The notes: generated by a model not told the origin, from the sequence alone. A stretch of 64,000 bases of DNA from Exiguobacterium sp. FSL W8-0210 (GCF_038006045.1 NZ_JBBOUK010000001.1:2211001-2275000), one strand, 5' to 3'. Shown: positions 1 through 8,918, counted from the first letter of the stretch. A program made the numbers and translations.

Positions 1-561
1 CAACATCCGATGAATCCCGTCACGTGTCTCAAGCAACTCATATTTGAATCCACTTGCCATCCAGCTCGTCACGACCTCATCGATCGTTCCGAAAATCATC
101 TGACGTGCTAATCGATAATCGAGTTCGTTTGAAAACTCACCTGTCGTCATCCCGTGCTTGACGACTCGGTCAATCAGATGCAAGTACGGTTTCAAGACGG
201 CAGCGATGTTTTGACGCATGTCTTGGTTCGATTGACGCAATTCGATCTGCGTGACGACCGCTAAATCATAGTCGACGGATAATTGCTCGAGGTGCGCCTC
301 GATCAATGCTGCCAATTGTTCCGTCGCTGACGTATGGCTCGCGATTTGTCCTTCGGAATATTCGATGAAACTTCCCATTTTCGCTTGGAAGAGCGAAATC
401 AAGAGATGTTCTTTATTCTTGAAGTACAGATAAATCGTTCCATCCGCAACTCCGGCTTCCTTTGCAATGGCAGTCACTTTCGCTCCATGGTAGCCGTTCT
501 TAGCGATGACTTTTACGGCGGCATCAATGATGCGGTCACTCTTTGACATTGTTCGTTTCAT
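1..561 (-). CDS. fadR: TetR-family fatty-acid degradation regulator FadR (3' end outside window)
   Basis: The 187 visible residues begin MKRTMSKSDRIIDAAVKV and show a typical N-terminal TetR helix-turn-helix at about residues 10-55 (EAGVADGTIYLYFKNKEHL). The helical ligand-binding region runs off the left edge, so the C-terminus is missing. The start is the ATG preceded by GGAGATAG. Identity as FadR/YsiA rests on the fold, the neighbouring acyl-CoA ligase in the same strand order as Bacillus subtilis lcfA-fadR, and a perfect FadR-type inverted repeat just upstream. In B. subtilis FadR represses beta-oxidation genes and is released by long-chain acyl-CoA. Autoregulation is inferred from the operator position. 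Confidence 0.85.
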   Translation of the reverse strand, partial: MKRTMSKSDRIIDAAVKVIAKNGYHGAKVTAIAKEAGVADGTIYLYFKNKEHLLISLFQAKMGSFIEYSEGQIASHTSATEQLAALIEAHLEQLSVDYDLAVVTQIELRQSNQDMRQNIAAVLKPYLHLIDRVVKHGMTTGEFSNELDYRLARQMIFGTIDEVVTSWMASGFKYELLETRDGIHRML

Positions 562-585
562 TCCACTATCTCCTAACGCATAAAA

Positions 586-603
586 TGAATGATGGTTCAT
601 TCA
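586..603. promoter_or_regulatory. FadR operator upstream of fadR
   Basis: TGAATGATGGTTCATTCA has perfect 7-bp arms around a 4-bp spacer and fits the B. subtilis FadR consensus TGAATGAnTAnTCATTCA. It lies immediately downstream of the fadR -10 box, so bound repressor would block initiation. Confidence 0.8.
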
Positions 604-608
604 TATTT

Positions 609-636
609 ATTCTATCATGCCATTTTATCCTGTCAA
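609..636 (-). promoter_or_regulatory. SigA promoter of fadR
   Basis: On the minus strand TTGACA (631-636) is followed after 16 bp by TAGAAT (609-614). The -35 overlaps the fadD stop codon, so fadR can be transcribed independently of fadD. Confidence 0.65.
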
Positions 637-2306
637 CTGCTTTCTTCGAGTTGTTTGGCACGTTCTTCTTCAACGAGAACACGGCGGAGAATCTTACCAA
701 CGAACGTCTTCGGTAACTCTTGCCGGAATTCGTACTGCTTCGGTACTTTGAACGATGCTAACTGTTTACGACAGAATTGATCGAGTTCTTCTTCCGTGAC
801 CGTCATCTCATCCTTGACGACGATGAACGCCTTGACGGTCTCTCCGCGGTAGACATCTGGAACACCGATGACGACCGCTTCTTTGACGGCTGGGTGTTCA
901 TATAGGATTTCTTCGACTTCACGTGGATAAATGTTGAATCCAGAAGCAATGATTAAATCTTTTTTCCGATCGACGATTCGGAAGTAATGATCCTCACCGA
1001 TATATCCAAGGTCTCCCGTATGCAACCAACCGTTTCGCAGAACCGCTTGCGTGTCTTCTGGTCGTTTCCAGTATCCTTTCATGACTTGCGGACCTGTGAC
1101 GATGATCTCACCAATCTCACCTGGAGCAGCTGGTGTCTCTCCGTCTGCTTTGACGATTTTCGCTTGCGTATCGGGCACCGGAATACCGACCGTTCCAGGA
1201 ATCCGACGATCCCAGATACAGTTCGTATGCGTCACCGGACTCGTTTCAGACAGACCGTATCCTTCAACGATCCGCCCACCCGTCAGCGCTTCGAATTTTT
1301 CCTGCACTTCGACAGGTAGTGGAGCTGAACCAGAAATACAGGCTTCAATCGAAGAGAGATCATACTTCTTCAGCTTCGGATGATTCAATAGACCGACATA
1401 CATCGTCGGAGCACCTGGGAACAGATTCGGTTTTTCCTTATGAATCGTCTTGAGTACCTGTTCGATATCGAATTTTGGAACGATGATTTGTTCATAGGCA
1501 TTAAATATGCCGAAATTAAGGTTACACGTCATGCCATAGACATGGAAATAAGGAACGACTGCTAACAGCTTCCGTCCATCTCCTCGATTATATTTATAGA
1601 ACCAGTTGTCAATCTGTTCGACGTTTGCACTCAAATTGAAGTGTGTCAACATGACACCTTTGGGTGCGCCTGTCGTTCCACCCGTATATTGGAGAACCGC
1701 GACGTCCTCCTTCGGTTGAATCGCGACTGGTGTAATCGGCTCATACCCCCGCAAAGATAAAAACGGAATCGAACCTGTCGTATCAATGATGATGTTGTTA
1801 TCTTTCCGTGCTTTAATCGGATACAGTTTATTTTTAGGGAAGGGAAGGTAATCCGCGATACTTGTCGTCACGACCGTCTTAAGTGTCGTCGCCGCCTTGA
1901 CACGAGACGCTTTCGGATAAAGTAGATCGAGCGTCACGAGTAGATGTGCTCCTGAATCGACGAGAATCTGTTCAAGTTCACGGTCTGTATAGAGTGGATT
2001 CACTTGGACGACGATACCACCTGCATAGAGAACCGCATAATAACTGATCATATACTGGGGACAGTTCGGTAACATCAGTCCGACGCGATCCCCTTTTTTT
2101 AGTCCGTGCTCTTGTAACAGGCTCCCAAGTGCGCGGGCCTCGTCACGTACTTCACGAAACGTCATACGTTTTCCTAAGAAACTCAAGGCACGTTGTTCTG
2201 GAAAATCGGTCGCTGCCTCATCGAGTGCCTGATAAAGAGGTAATTCTCGATAATCAATCGATGCGGGTACTTGCTCGGGATAATCAGATAACCAAACGGA
2301 TTCCAT
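633..2306 (-). CDS. fadD: Long-chain fatty-acid--CoA ligase
   Basis: This 557-residue AMP-forming acyl-CoA synthetase (LcfA/FadD type) activates long-chain fatty acids with ATP and CoA, the first step of beta-oxidation, at the inner face of the membrane. The P-loop-like A motif YTGGTTGAPKG is at residues 207-217. The adenylate motifs GYGLSETSP and WLHTGDLGY and the C-terminal catalytic lysine region PKTFVGKILRR are all present. Length is normal for the family. The start is supported by GGGAGGG upstream. The gene precedes fadR on the same strand and has its own FadR-type box and TATAAT promoter. B. subtilis lcfA sits in the same place. Confidence 0.92.
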   Translation of the reverse strand: MESVWLSDYPEQVPASIDYRELPLYQALDEAATDFPEQRALSFLGKRMTFREVRDEARALGSLLQEHGLKKGDRVGLMLPNCPQYMISYYAVLYAGGIVVQVNPLYTDRELEQILVDSGAHLLVTLDLLYPKASRVKAATTLKTVVTTSIADYLPFPKNKLYPIKARKDNNIIIDTTGSIPFLSLRGYEPITPVAIQPKEDVAVLQYTGGTTGAPKGVMLTHFNLSANVEQIDNWFYKYNRGDGRKLLAVVPYFHVYGMTCNLNFGIFNAYEQIIVPKFDIEQVLKTIHKEKPNLFPGAPTMYVGLLNHPKLKKYDLSSIEACISGSAPLPVEVQEKFEALTGGRIVEGYGLSETSPVTHTNCIWDRRIPGTVGIPVPDTQAKIVKADGETPAAPGEIGEIIVTGPQVMKGYWKRPEDTQAVLRNGWLHTGDLGYIGEDHYFRIVDRKKDLIIASGFNIYPREVEEILYEHPAVKEAVVIGVPDVYRGETVKAFIVVKDEMTVTEEELDQFCRKQLASFKVPKQYEFRQELPKTFVGKILRRVLVEEERAKQLEESS

Positions 2307-2325
2307 ACGTTTCCCTCCCAGATAA

Positions 2326-2343
2326 TGAATTACTATTCATTTT
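2326..2343. promoter_or_regulatory. FadR-like operator of fadD
   Basis: TGAATTACTATTCATTTT matches most positions of the FadR consensus and contains the imperfect dyad ATGAATTACTATTCAT. It sits directly downstream of a TATAAT -10 (minus strand, 2345-2350), the same geometry as at fadR. No good -35 is visible. Confidence 0.65.
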
Positions 2344-2442
2344 TATTATACGTTGATTCCAATTCGACATGCCAGTAAAATCCAAAAAAAGAAATAGAAT
2401 TTGCTTGTTTTTTGATTCTTTCAATTAGAAATCACGACAAAT

Positions 2443-2494
2443 AAAAACAGTATTCTCCTTTCTCGGTTTCGAAAAAAGGTGAATACTGTTTTTT
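2443..2494 (-). terminator. Terminator downstream of the yitT-like gene
   Basis: A long inverted repeat (AACAGTATTC with GAATACTGTT, plus inner CCTTT/AAAGG) is followed by a T-run on the minus strand. A T-run also follows on the plus strand, so it may act both ways. It begins 9 bp after the yitT-like stop codon. Confidence 0.8.
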
Positions 2495-2503
2495 GATCAT
2501 TGT

Positions 2504-3397
2504 TTAACGAGATGGATACGTAAACCCTTCCCCAATGACTTCCCGTACTTTATGAATGACGACGAAGGCACGTGGATCTGCCGCTTCAACGATCTGTTTC
2601 AATGGCGCGAGTTGTCGTTTATCGACGATCATATACAACATATCATTTTTTTGTTTCGTGAAATGACCGTGACTGTGAATGACCGTTGCACTACGGCCGA
2701 GCGTCTCTGTCAGGATTGTCGCGATTTCCTCTTGGCGATGACTGATGATCGTGACCGCTTCGCGGACATTCAATCCTTCGCTGACGAGATCAATCAAGTA
2801 CGAACCGATGATGATCGCAATCAACGTATACAGCATCGTCTCTTCTCCGAATAGGAACCCTGATGCGCCGACGACTGCGACGTCGATGATGAACATCGAA
2901 ACCGCGATACTGAGATTGAGATACTTATTCATCAATCGAGCGATGATCACACCCCCACCCGTCGTTCCTCCAGCACGAATAACAAGTCCGATTCCGACAC
3001 CAATTAGAATACCCGCATAGACCGTACCAATTAAACGGCTATCCGATGATGTCGCTAGATTTGCTGTCGAAGAGAGGACAAACGATGTGACGGCGACCGA
3101 GATGACGGAGTAAAGCATCGTCTTCCGGCTAAGGAATCGATAACCGACGACGAACAGCAAAGCGTTCGCAATCAGGGAAACAAGTCCCGTATCCCAGCCA
3201 TAGAGGTAGTAGAAGATGACCGTGATCCCGATCAATCCACCTTCTGATAAATCGTTTGGAATCGTAAAGTAATTGATGCCAAAGGCAAGAATGGCTGATC
3301 CAATGATGACCCAAAAAATATCCTTCCAAGAAATTAATTGCATTGCTTCAAAAGCACGGAGTCTTGTTTCTGCCGTTGTTGTTTTTCGTACGTTCAT
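2504..3397 (-). CDS. YitT-family membrane protein with C-terminal DUF2179 domain
   Basis: 297 residues. About five or six hydrophobic segments fill residues 25-200 (for example WVIIGSAILAFGINYF and LIGTVYAGILIGVGIGLVI). They are followed by a soluble C-terminal domain of about 80 residues containing ILTETLGRSATV and MLYMIVDKRQL, the arrangement of the YitT/YqfU/YvjA family (DUF161-like plus DUF2179). The molecular function of this family is unknown; DUF2179 resembles small-ligand ACT-like domains. AAAGGAGGAACGCAT supports the start. It has terminators on both sides, so it is monocistronic. In B. subtilis no such gene separates yshE from lcfA, so it is a local insertion relative to that order. 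Confidence 0.8.
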   Translation of the reverse strand: MNVRKTTTAETRLRAFEAMQLISWKDIFWVIIGSAILAFGINYFTIPNDLSEGGLIGITVIFYYLYGWDTGLVSLIANALLFVVGYRFLSRKTMLYSVISVAVTSFVLSSTANLATSSDSRLIGTVYAGILIGVGIGLVIRAGGTTGGGVIIARLMNKYLNLSIAVSMFIIDVAVVGASGFLFGEETMLYTLIAIIIGSYLIDLVSEGLNVREAVTIISHRQEEIATILTETLGRSATVIHSHGHFTKQKNDMLYMIVDKRQLAPLKQIVEAADPRAFVVIHKVREVIGEGFTYPSR

Positions 3398-3433
3398 ATG
3401 CGTTCCTCCTTTTTTGATTAGGCGTGGCTTCCA

Positions 3434-3470
3434 ATAAAAATTCCGTACTGAAACGATGTCAGTACGGAAT
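3434..3470 (-). terminator. Terminator of the polX-mutS2-DUF350-peptide operon
   Basis: The minus strand carries the stem ATTCCGTACTG/CAGTACGGAAT with a 9-nt loop, then TTTTTATT. It lies 24 bp downstream of the 27-residue peptide gene. Confidence 0.8.
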
Positions 3471-3494
3471 GATCACACGGTAAGACCGGTTCTT

Positions 3495-3578
3495 TTAATT
3501 AAATACAATCCAAAGGATACCGACGACCAAAAAGGCGATCGAAACCCCGAACATGATTTTCGCTAAACGTTCTAACAC
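3495..3578 (-). CDS. 27-residue single-span membrane peptide
   Basis: A GTG start follows the DUF350 gene stop by 4 bp. The upstream GGGGTGA at 7 bp spacing overlaps the end of that gene. The peptide reads MLERLAKIMFGVSIAFLVVG followed by ILWIVFN: a short basic N-terminus and one transmembrane helix. The reading frame ends just before the operon terminator, which places it inside the transcript. No known family was recognised. It is too short for most gene callers, so its annotation rests on position, ribosome binding site and hydrophobic character. It could instead be chance sequence between yshE and the terminator. Confidence 0.5.
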   Translation of the reverse strand: MLERLAKIMFGVSIAFLVVGILWIVFN

Positions 3579-3582
3579 GGAT

Positions 3583-3990
3583 TCACCCCACTAACGCTGA
3601 TCCGATGACGTAGGACATGCCGATCGATAAGGCACATGAAATAATACCGACAGCAATGTTGCCGTTCTCGATTTCACGGTCTACCGGCAAATTCGGTGTC
3701 AGGAATTCAAAGATCCAGTATGTCGATATCAACAGTAAGAAGCCAAAAGCACTTTCAAGAAATATCGACCCGACCCGTTCTTCCCCTTGAACAGCGAAAT
3801 GAACGATATTGGCGAGTCCGATGATTTTTCCACCTGTTGCTAACGCAACGGCGATGTTGCCACTCTTGATATGTTCCCAGTTTTTATACCGGGTTGTCAA
3901 CTCAAAAAGTGCAAGTCCTAAAATGATCAGTAATCCCGCGACCGAATAGAGCGCTGTCGTATAGACATAGACGTTCTCAAAAATGTTCAT
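3583..3990 (-). CDS. yshE: DUF350 membrane protein (YshE-like)
   Basis: 135 residues with four predicted transmembrane helices in two similar halves (LYSVAGLLIILGLALFEL and NIAVALATGGKIIGLANIV, then FGFLLLISTYWIFEFL and GNIAVGIISCALSIGMSYVI). The repeated GNIAVA/GNIAVG signature is the DUF350 pattern. The biochemical role of the family is unknown. It follows mutS2 by 10 bp on the same strand, as yshE does in B. subtilis. GAGGAAAGCAGG precedes the ATG. Confidence 0.85.
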   Translation of the reverse strand: MNIFENVYVYTTALYSVAGLLIILGLALFELTTRYKNWEHIKSGNIAVALATGGKIIGLANIVHFAVQGEERVGSIFLESAFGFLLLISTYWIFEFLTPNLPVDREIENGNIAVGIISCALSIGMSYVIGSALVG

Positions 3991-4000
3991 CCTGCTTTCC

Positions 4001-6367
4001 TCATTTCAGTTCGATGATCGTCACACCGTGTCCGCCTTCACCTTGACCACCTAAGCGGTGACCTTTGACGTGACGATGACCTTTCAAGAATTCTTGGACA
4101 CCTTGACGCATCGCTCCCGTACCCAGACCATGGATAACACGAATATGGTCGTAGTTCGATAACAAAGCTTGGTCCATGAAGCGTTCGAGCTTCGATAATC
4201 CTTCTTCAACACGGACGCCACGTAAATCCAGTTCAGCTGAAGGCGCCGATTGTTTCGTCACACTCGTACCACCAGAACGCCCTTTTGTTTGAGGACGTTT
4301 TGGAGTACTGCCGATCTTCGCGAGATCTTCCGGTTTGACGTTCACTTTCATGATGCCGACTTGAACGGTGTACTCGCCGTTCGCCTGTTGGTTGATGATA
4401 TAACCTTTTTGATTAAAGGTCGTGACCTTAACTTCTTCCCCTTTATCAAAACGTGGCGTTTGGTCGTATTTCGCTTTAACTTTAGCGATCCGCTTCTCTT
4501 GCAAACTCGGCTTCGCATCTTCCAGTTTTTTACGTGCTTCGATCAATTCGTGCTCTTTGACGGCACCAGCATCACGTAATTCCTTCAAGCGCTTAATGAC
4601 ACCTTCCGCTTCTTTTTGAGCACGTTCGACAGCACGCGCTGCTTTTTCTTCTGCTTTTGCTAAAATCTCATTCTTCTCTTCCTGGATCTCGGCTTGTTCT
4701 TGCTCGAATTGCTCACGCTCTGCAACGAGTCGTTTCTTCTCTTCTAGCAACTGAGCCTCTAACGTTTCAGCACGCTGTTTCGCCTCTTCCAGTCGTTCGA
4801 TCATCGTCTCGACAGACTGTGCGTCGCTACCGATTTGACCACGTGCCGCATCGATGATCCGGTCTTCGAGTCCGAGACGTTTTGAAATCTCGAACGCGTT
4901 CGAACGTCCCGGTACACCAATGAGTAAGCGATACGTCGGACTGAGGGATTCAACATCAAATTCCATCGACGCGTTAACGACTCCTTCTCGGTTATAGCCG
5001 TACGCTTTTAACTCCGAATAGTGCGTCGTCGCTGCAACACGTGCTCCGCGCCGTTTCACTTCATCAAGAATCGCGATCGCCAGGGCAGCTCCTTCTGTCG
5101 GATCCGTTCCCGCTCCTAATTCATCAAACAGCACCAAACTCATGAAATCGATTTTCTCCATCATCGAGACGATGTTCGTCATATGCGAACTGAACGTCGA
5201 CAAGTTTTGTTCAATCGACTGTTCATCCCCGATATCGGCATAAATCGCATCGAAGACACTGAGCTCCGTCTCATCTGCTGCCGGTACGTATAGTCCTGAT
5301 TGAACCATCAATTGCAGAAGACCGATCGTCTTTAAGGTAACTGTCTTACCACCGGTGTTCGGACCGGTGATGACGAGTGATGTAAAATCGCCACCTAGCG
5401 AGACAGTGATCGGCACGACTTCATCTTTCGGGATGAACGGATGTCGAGCTTCCTTCAAGATGATATGGCGATTTTCATTCAAGCGTGGTTCAACCGCTCC
5501 GATCTGATGACCATACAACGCTTTCGCCATGATGAAATCAAGTTCTGCTAATACATCAAGATTGATGCGCAGCGAGTCACCGACACTCCCGACAAGTGCT
5601 GATAATTGGGCGAGGATTCGTTCGATTTCCGCCCGTTCTTTCAAACGCGCTTCTTGAATCTCGTTGTTCGCAGAAACGACGGCTTGCGGTTCGATGAATA
5701 ACGTCGCTCCAGAAGCTGACTGGTCGTGGACGATCCCACCGAACGCTTGACGATATTCTTGTTTGACCGGGACACAGTAGCGATCATTTCGCATCGTCAC
5801 GATGGCGTCAGACAGCATCTTCGCTTTACTACGTAAGACACTATCGATTTTTGAACGAACTTGTCCTTCGAGCGAACGCAACTGACTACGTAACGCTCGT
5901 AATTTATCACTTGCCGAATCTTGAACAGTTCCTTGGTCGTCAATGGCATGACGAATCCCCTGTTCGATCTCAACGAGCTTCGTGATCTGTTCGATTCGAC
6001 TATCGAGTCGTGGTAATCGTAGATCCGGGTGATCCTCATGCAATCGTTCTTGGAACGCCTTCACTTGACGTCCTGAATAAACGACGTCTGCGACGGATAA
6101 AAGTTCACTCGTCGAGAGGACCGAACCAATTTCTGCTCGTTTCACTTCACTGCGGACATCTGTCAATCCACCGAACGGATAACGGTCACGCAACCGGTAA
6201 ACCGTCGTTGCTTCCGTCGTGACGGCTAATAATTCCTTGACCTGCTCGAACTCTTCCGCCGGACGCATCGCTCGAACGAACTGTGCTCCAAGTGAGCTTG
6301 CCGTGAACGATAACATGTTTTCTTTTAACTTCTCATATTCTAAGACGCGTAATGCGTTGGCATTCAT
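4001..6367 (-). CDS. mutS2: Endonuclease/ATPase MutS2
   Basis: 788 residues, a full-length MutS2. The family lacks the MutS mismatch-recognition domain. It acts on recombination intermediates and, in B. subtilis, in rescue of collided ribosomes. Visible are the clamp/lever helices (about 1-300), Walker A GPNTGGKT at 335-342, Walker B LVLFDELGAGTDPTEG, a long charged coiled coil (about 515-625) and a C-terminal Smr nuclease domain with LDLRGVR and HGLGTGAM. The ATG overlaps the junction with the polX stop (TTAAATG) and is preceded by TAGGAGTGG, so the two genes are translationally close. Which in vivo role dominates here is not visible in the sequence. Confidence 0.95.
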   Translation of the reverse strand: MNANALRVLEYEKLKENMLSFTASSLGAQFVRAMRPAEEFEQVKELLAVTTEATTVYRLRDRYPFGGLTDVRSEVKRAEIGSVLSTSELLSVADVVYSGRQVKAFQERLHEDHPDLRLPRLDSRIEQITKLVEIEQGIRHAIDDQGTVQDSASDKLRALRSQLRSLEGQVRSKIDSVLRSKAKMLSDAIVTMRNDRYCVPVKQEYRQAFGGIVHDQSASGATLFIEPQAVVSANNEIQEARLKERAEIERILAQLSALVGSVGDSLRINLDVLAELDFIMAKALYGHQIGAVEPRLNENRHIILKEARHPFIPKDEVVPITVSLGGDFTSLVITGPNTGGKTVTLKTIGLLQLMVQSGLYVPAADETELSVFDAIYADIGDEQSIEQNLSTFSSHMTNIVSMMEKIDFMSLVLFDELGAGTDPTEGAALAIAILDEVKRRGARVAATTHYSELKAYGYNREGVVNASMEFDVESLSPTYRLLIGVPGRSNAFEISKRLGLEDRIIDAARGQIGSDAQSVETMIERLEEAKQRAETLEAQLLEEKKRLVAEREQFEQEQAEIQEEKNEILAKAEEKAARAVERAQKEAEGVIKRLKELRDAGAVKEHELIEARKKLEDAKPSLQEKRIAKVKAKYDQTPRFDKGEEVKVTTFNQKGYIINQQANGEYTVQVGIMKVNVKPEDLAKIGSTPKRPQTKGRSGGTSVTKQSAPSAELDLRGVRVEEGLSKLERFMDQALLSNYDHIRVIHGLGTGAMRQGVQEFLKGHRHVKGHRLGGQGEGGHGVTIIELK

Positions 6368-8083
6368 TTAATCCACTCCTAAACGTTTTCGACCGAAGAA
6401 AGCAAGTGCTGCTTCGGCACTCCACGTATTGATGACATCAGACGCCTCCAAATAGGCTTTACGTGCATGGAGGACTCCAAGTTTCATATCTTCTAACATT
6501 TCTGGTCGGTGTGTATCTGTATTGATCAAAATTTTCACACCAGCAACCTTCGCTTTTGCTAGGGAACTTGCCGTCAAATCGAATCGTGCCGGGTTTGCAT
6601 TCATCTCAAGCGCTGTTCCTGTCTCGGCTGCTAGTTCGATCAAGCGATCAACGTTAACGGCATAGCCCTCTCGTCTACCGATGATTCGTCCTGTCGGATG
6701 GGCAATCAGAGAAACGTAAGGATTACGACACGCATTCTCAAGCCGTTGCATGATCTCTTCTTCCGTCTGATCGAATTTCGAGTGAATCGAGGCAATGACG
6801 TAATCCATCTCTTTTAAGAAATCATCTTCATAATCGAGCGACCCATCAGGCAAGATATCCATCTCGACGCCACATAAAATCGTCATCTCAGGATGTTTCT
6901 TGCGTGCTGCTTCGATTTCGACACGTTGCGCACGTAGACGTTCTTCCGTCAATCCATTGACGAACTTCATATACTTACTATGGTCGGTGATCGCCATCCA
7001 TGTATACCCTCGTGCAGCACACGCATCGACTAATTCTTCAACAGATAATGTTCCATCTGACCATGTCGTATGCATGTGTACATCTGCTTGGATATCCTGT
7101 TCCGTCAAAAGGCGTGACAAATCCTGCTCGAACTCTTGACGCCCTGCTCGTAATTCAGGTGCGATGAACGGTAAGTCGTACCGCGCAAACAATTCTTCTT
7201 CCGTCTTCGGCTGCACTAATCCTCGCTCGGTCTCAACGCCATATTCAGAAATGCTCTCTCCCCGTTCTTTGGCAAGTTGACGCATCCGGACATTGTGATC
7301 CTTCGAACCCGTGAAGTGATGTAACGTTGACGCGTACGCCGCGTCATCGACGATTCGGAAATCAACCGCGATATAATGGACGTCTCGTTTTAAGACGAGT
7401 GATACTTTCGTACTGCCGGCAGCAATGACTTCATCGATGAGCGACAGTTCCAATAGTTGCTCCTTGATCCGATCCGGTTCGTTCGTCGAGAGGATGAAAT
7501 CAAGGTCCTTGCACGTCTCTTCTGCTCGGCGGAAGCTCCCACCAACTTCGAAGCGAATGATTTCATCGAACGACGCAAGGGTCTGATTTAATTCCACAAC
7601 GACCTTCCGCATGACACCATACGGTAATCGTTCCGGTCGTGTTTCAAACGTTTCGAGCGCTTTGACGTACTTTTCGACCGTCTTCTTACCGAATCCAGGC
7701 ATCGTTTCGACTGTACCATCCGCTAATTTCTCTGCAAAGGAATCCGCATCAATGACGCCGACTTCATGCAATTTAGCAAGTTTCTTCCCACCAAGACCTG
7801 GGACCTTTAGTAAAGCGATCAGTCCTTCCGGTACTTCTTGTTCGAGTTCCGTCAGTGCCGTACTCGTTCCCGTTTCCCGGTACTCCTCAAGAACAGCGGC
7901 CGTTCCTTTACCAATCCCCTTCATCGCCGTGAAATCCTCGATTGCCATGAAGTCAGCATCGGATGCTTCGAGGATACTTGCTGCTTTTCGGAAAGCATTG
8001 ATCTTAAACGGATTTTCCCCTTTAACCTCTAGATAGACTGAGATTCGTTCCAAGTGACGCATTGCATCTTGAATCGTACGCAT
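6368..8083 (-). CDS. polX: Family X DNA polymerase with PHP exonuclease domain
   Basis: 571 residues from the ATG at 8083, close to the 570 of B. subtilis PolX. GAGGGGAGAA lies 6-7 bp upstream; an in-frame TTG six codons earlier is rejected because it falls in the ribosome site. Order: helix-hairpin-helix 8-kDa region (about 1-150), nucleotidyltransferase palm with KDLDFIL, and a C-terminal PHP phosphoesterase beginning DVHMHTTWSDGTLS (about residue 330) with further histidines in MAITDHSKYM and VSLIAHPTGR. The protein fills short gaps in base-excision repair and has 3'-5' exonuclease and AP-endonuclease activity in the family. It abuts mutS2. Confidence 0.95.
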   Translation of the reverse strand: MRTIQDAMRHLERISVYLEVKGENPFKINAFRKAASILEASDADFMAIEDFTAMKGIGKGTAAVLEEYRETGTSTALTELEQEVPEGLIALLKVPGLGGKKLAKLHEVGVIDADSFAEKLADGTVETMPGFGKKTVEKYVKALETFETRPERLPYGVMRKVVVELNQTLASFDEIIRFEVGGSFRRAEETCKDLDFILSTNEPDRIKEQLLELSLIDEVIAAGSTKVSLVLKRDVHYIAVDFRIVDDAAYASTLHHFTGSKDHNVRMRQLAKERGESISEYGVETERGLVQPKTEEELFARYDLPFIAPELRAGRQEFEQDLSRLLTEQDIQADVHMHTTWSDGTLSVEELVDACAARGYTWMAITDHSKYMKFVNGLTEERLRAQRVEIEAARKKHPEMTILCGVEMDILPDGSLDYEDDFLKEMDYVIASIHSKFDQTEEEIMQRLENACRNPYVSLIAHPTGRIIGRREGYAVNVDRLIELAAETGTALEMNANPARFDLTASSLAKAKVAGVKILINTDTHRPEMLEDMKLGVLHARKAYLEASDVINTWSAEAALAFFGRKRLGVD

Positions 8084-8098
8084 GTGCAATTCTCCCCT

Positions 8099-8125
8099 CA
8101 AAAAAAGCTCCCATTTAACGGGAGC
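8099..8125 (-). terminator. Terminator between cvpA and polX
   Basis: On the minus strand GCTCCC GTTAAAT GGGAGC is followed by TTTTTTT. It lies just after the cvpA stop and just before the polX ribosome site, so polX must depend on readthrough or an unseen promoter. Confidence 0.8.
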
Positions 8126-8129
8126 ATGT

Positions 8130-8678
8130 TTATTTTATCAATCCAACTTTGTCCATCAGCCAATTCGCAAGGAGCGGTGTATGTTGGATGATGAAGCTTG
8201 CCAAACTAGAGTCTGCGATCGCATCCTGTATCGACTGAATCGGAACGAATGCCGCTAAGAACAAGAGCAAGAAGATGAAGATATACATCTCGATGAAGCC
8301 GAAGACGCCACCTAATAATCCTTTGACTTGTTTTAAGATCGGGACATTCGTCAACGAATCAAACATCGACAATAAGATCGCTAAGATGATTTTTGTACCG
8401 AAGAACAGGACGACGAACCAAAAGGCTTTATAGAACACTTCATCGAGTCGTGCTGAACTTGGAATTGCGAACATCGTCAAATCGATTCCCGCATCATCCA
8501 GCGTCGACGGATATGGAACCCACAAACGGAATTTCGTCGCCAGTTCCTCATAGAACGACAAGGCGACGATGAAGGAAATGATCAGGCTGAGCAAATGCCC
8601 GGCCTGCAATACGACTCCCCGTCGGACACCTGTCATGATGCCTAAGGCGAGAAGTAATAAGATAACGAAAGAAATCAT
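8130..8678 (-). CDS. CvpA-family membrane protein (YshB-like)
   Basis: 182 residues with four hydrophobic segments (FVILLLLALGIMTGVRRG, LSLIISFIVALSFY, AFWFVVLFFGTKIILAILL and FIEMYIFIFLLLFLAAFV). This matches the CvpA/colicin-V-production family, whose role in Bacillales is undefined. It starts 3 bp after the zapA stop and precedes polX, the yshA-yshB-polX order of B. subtilis. The ribosome site GGGTGA is modest, which suggests coupling to zapA translation. Confidence 0.85.
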   Translation of the reverse strand: MISFVILLLLALGIMTGVRRGVVLQAGHLLSLIISFIVALSFYEELATKFRLWVPYPSTLDDAGIDLTMFAIPSSARLDEVFYKAFWFVVLFFGTKIILAILLSMFDSLTNVPILKQVKGLLGGVFGFIEMYIFIFLLLFLAAFVPIQSIQDAIADSSLASFIIQHTPLLANWLMDKVGLIK

Positions 8679-8681
8679 AGT

Positions 8682-8918
8682 TTATAGTTCACCCAAATTC
8701 TTTTTTATTTTTACGTAATCACTACCAATATTAAGCGCCGCTAGGACGGCGATTTGACGAACGTCGAGTTGTGGTGCTTGTTCTCGGATTTCTCGAATTT
8801 TCGTATCGACGAGGAGACCCACTTCGCGTACGTGTTCTGGCGACTCCGTTCCGACAATCGTATAATCATTGCCTGCGATATGAATCGTCGTCCGGTTCAA
8901 CCCTTCTGAATCAGCCAT
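8682..8918 (-). CDS. zapA: Cell division protein ZapA
   Basis: 78 residues from the ATG preceded by GAGGAGG at 8-9 bp; an in-frame upstream ATG would place that site inside the gene. The region RTTIHIAGNDYTIVGTES and the following helix with VDTKIREI are typical of ZapA, a small dimeric protein that bundles FtsZ filaments at midcell. The C-terminal half (VRQIAVLAALNIGSDYVKIK) forms the coiled-coil arm. It is divergent from rnhC, as in B. subtilis. Confidence 0.9.
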   Translation of the reverse strand: MADSEGLNRTTIHIAGNDYTIVGTESPEHVREVGLLVDTKIREIREQAPQLDVRQIAVLAALNIGSDYVKIKKNLGEL

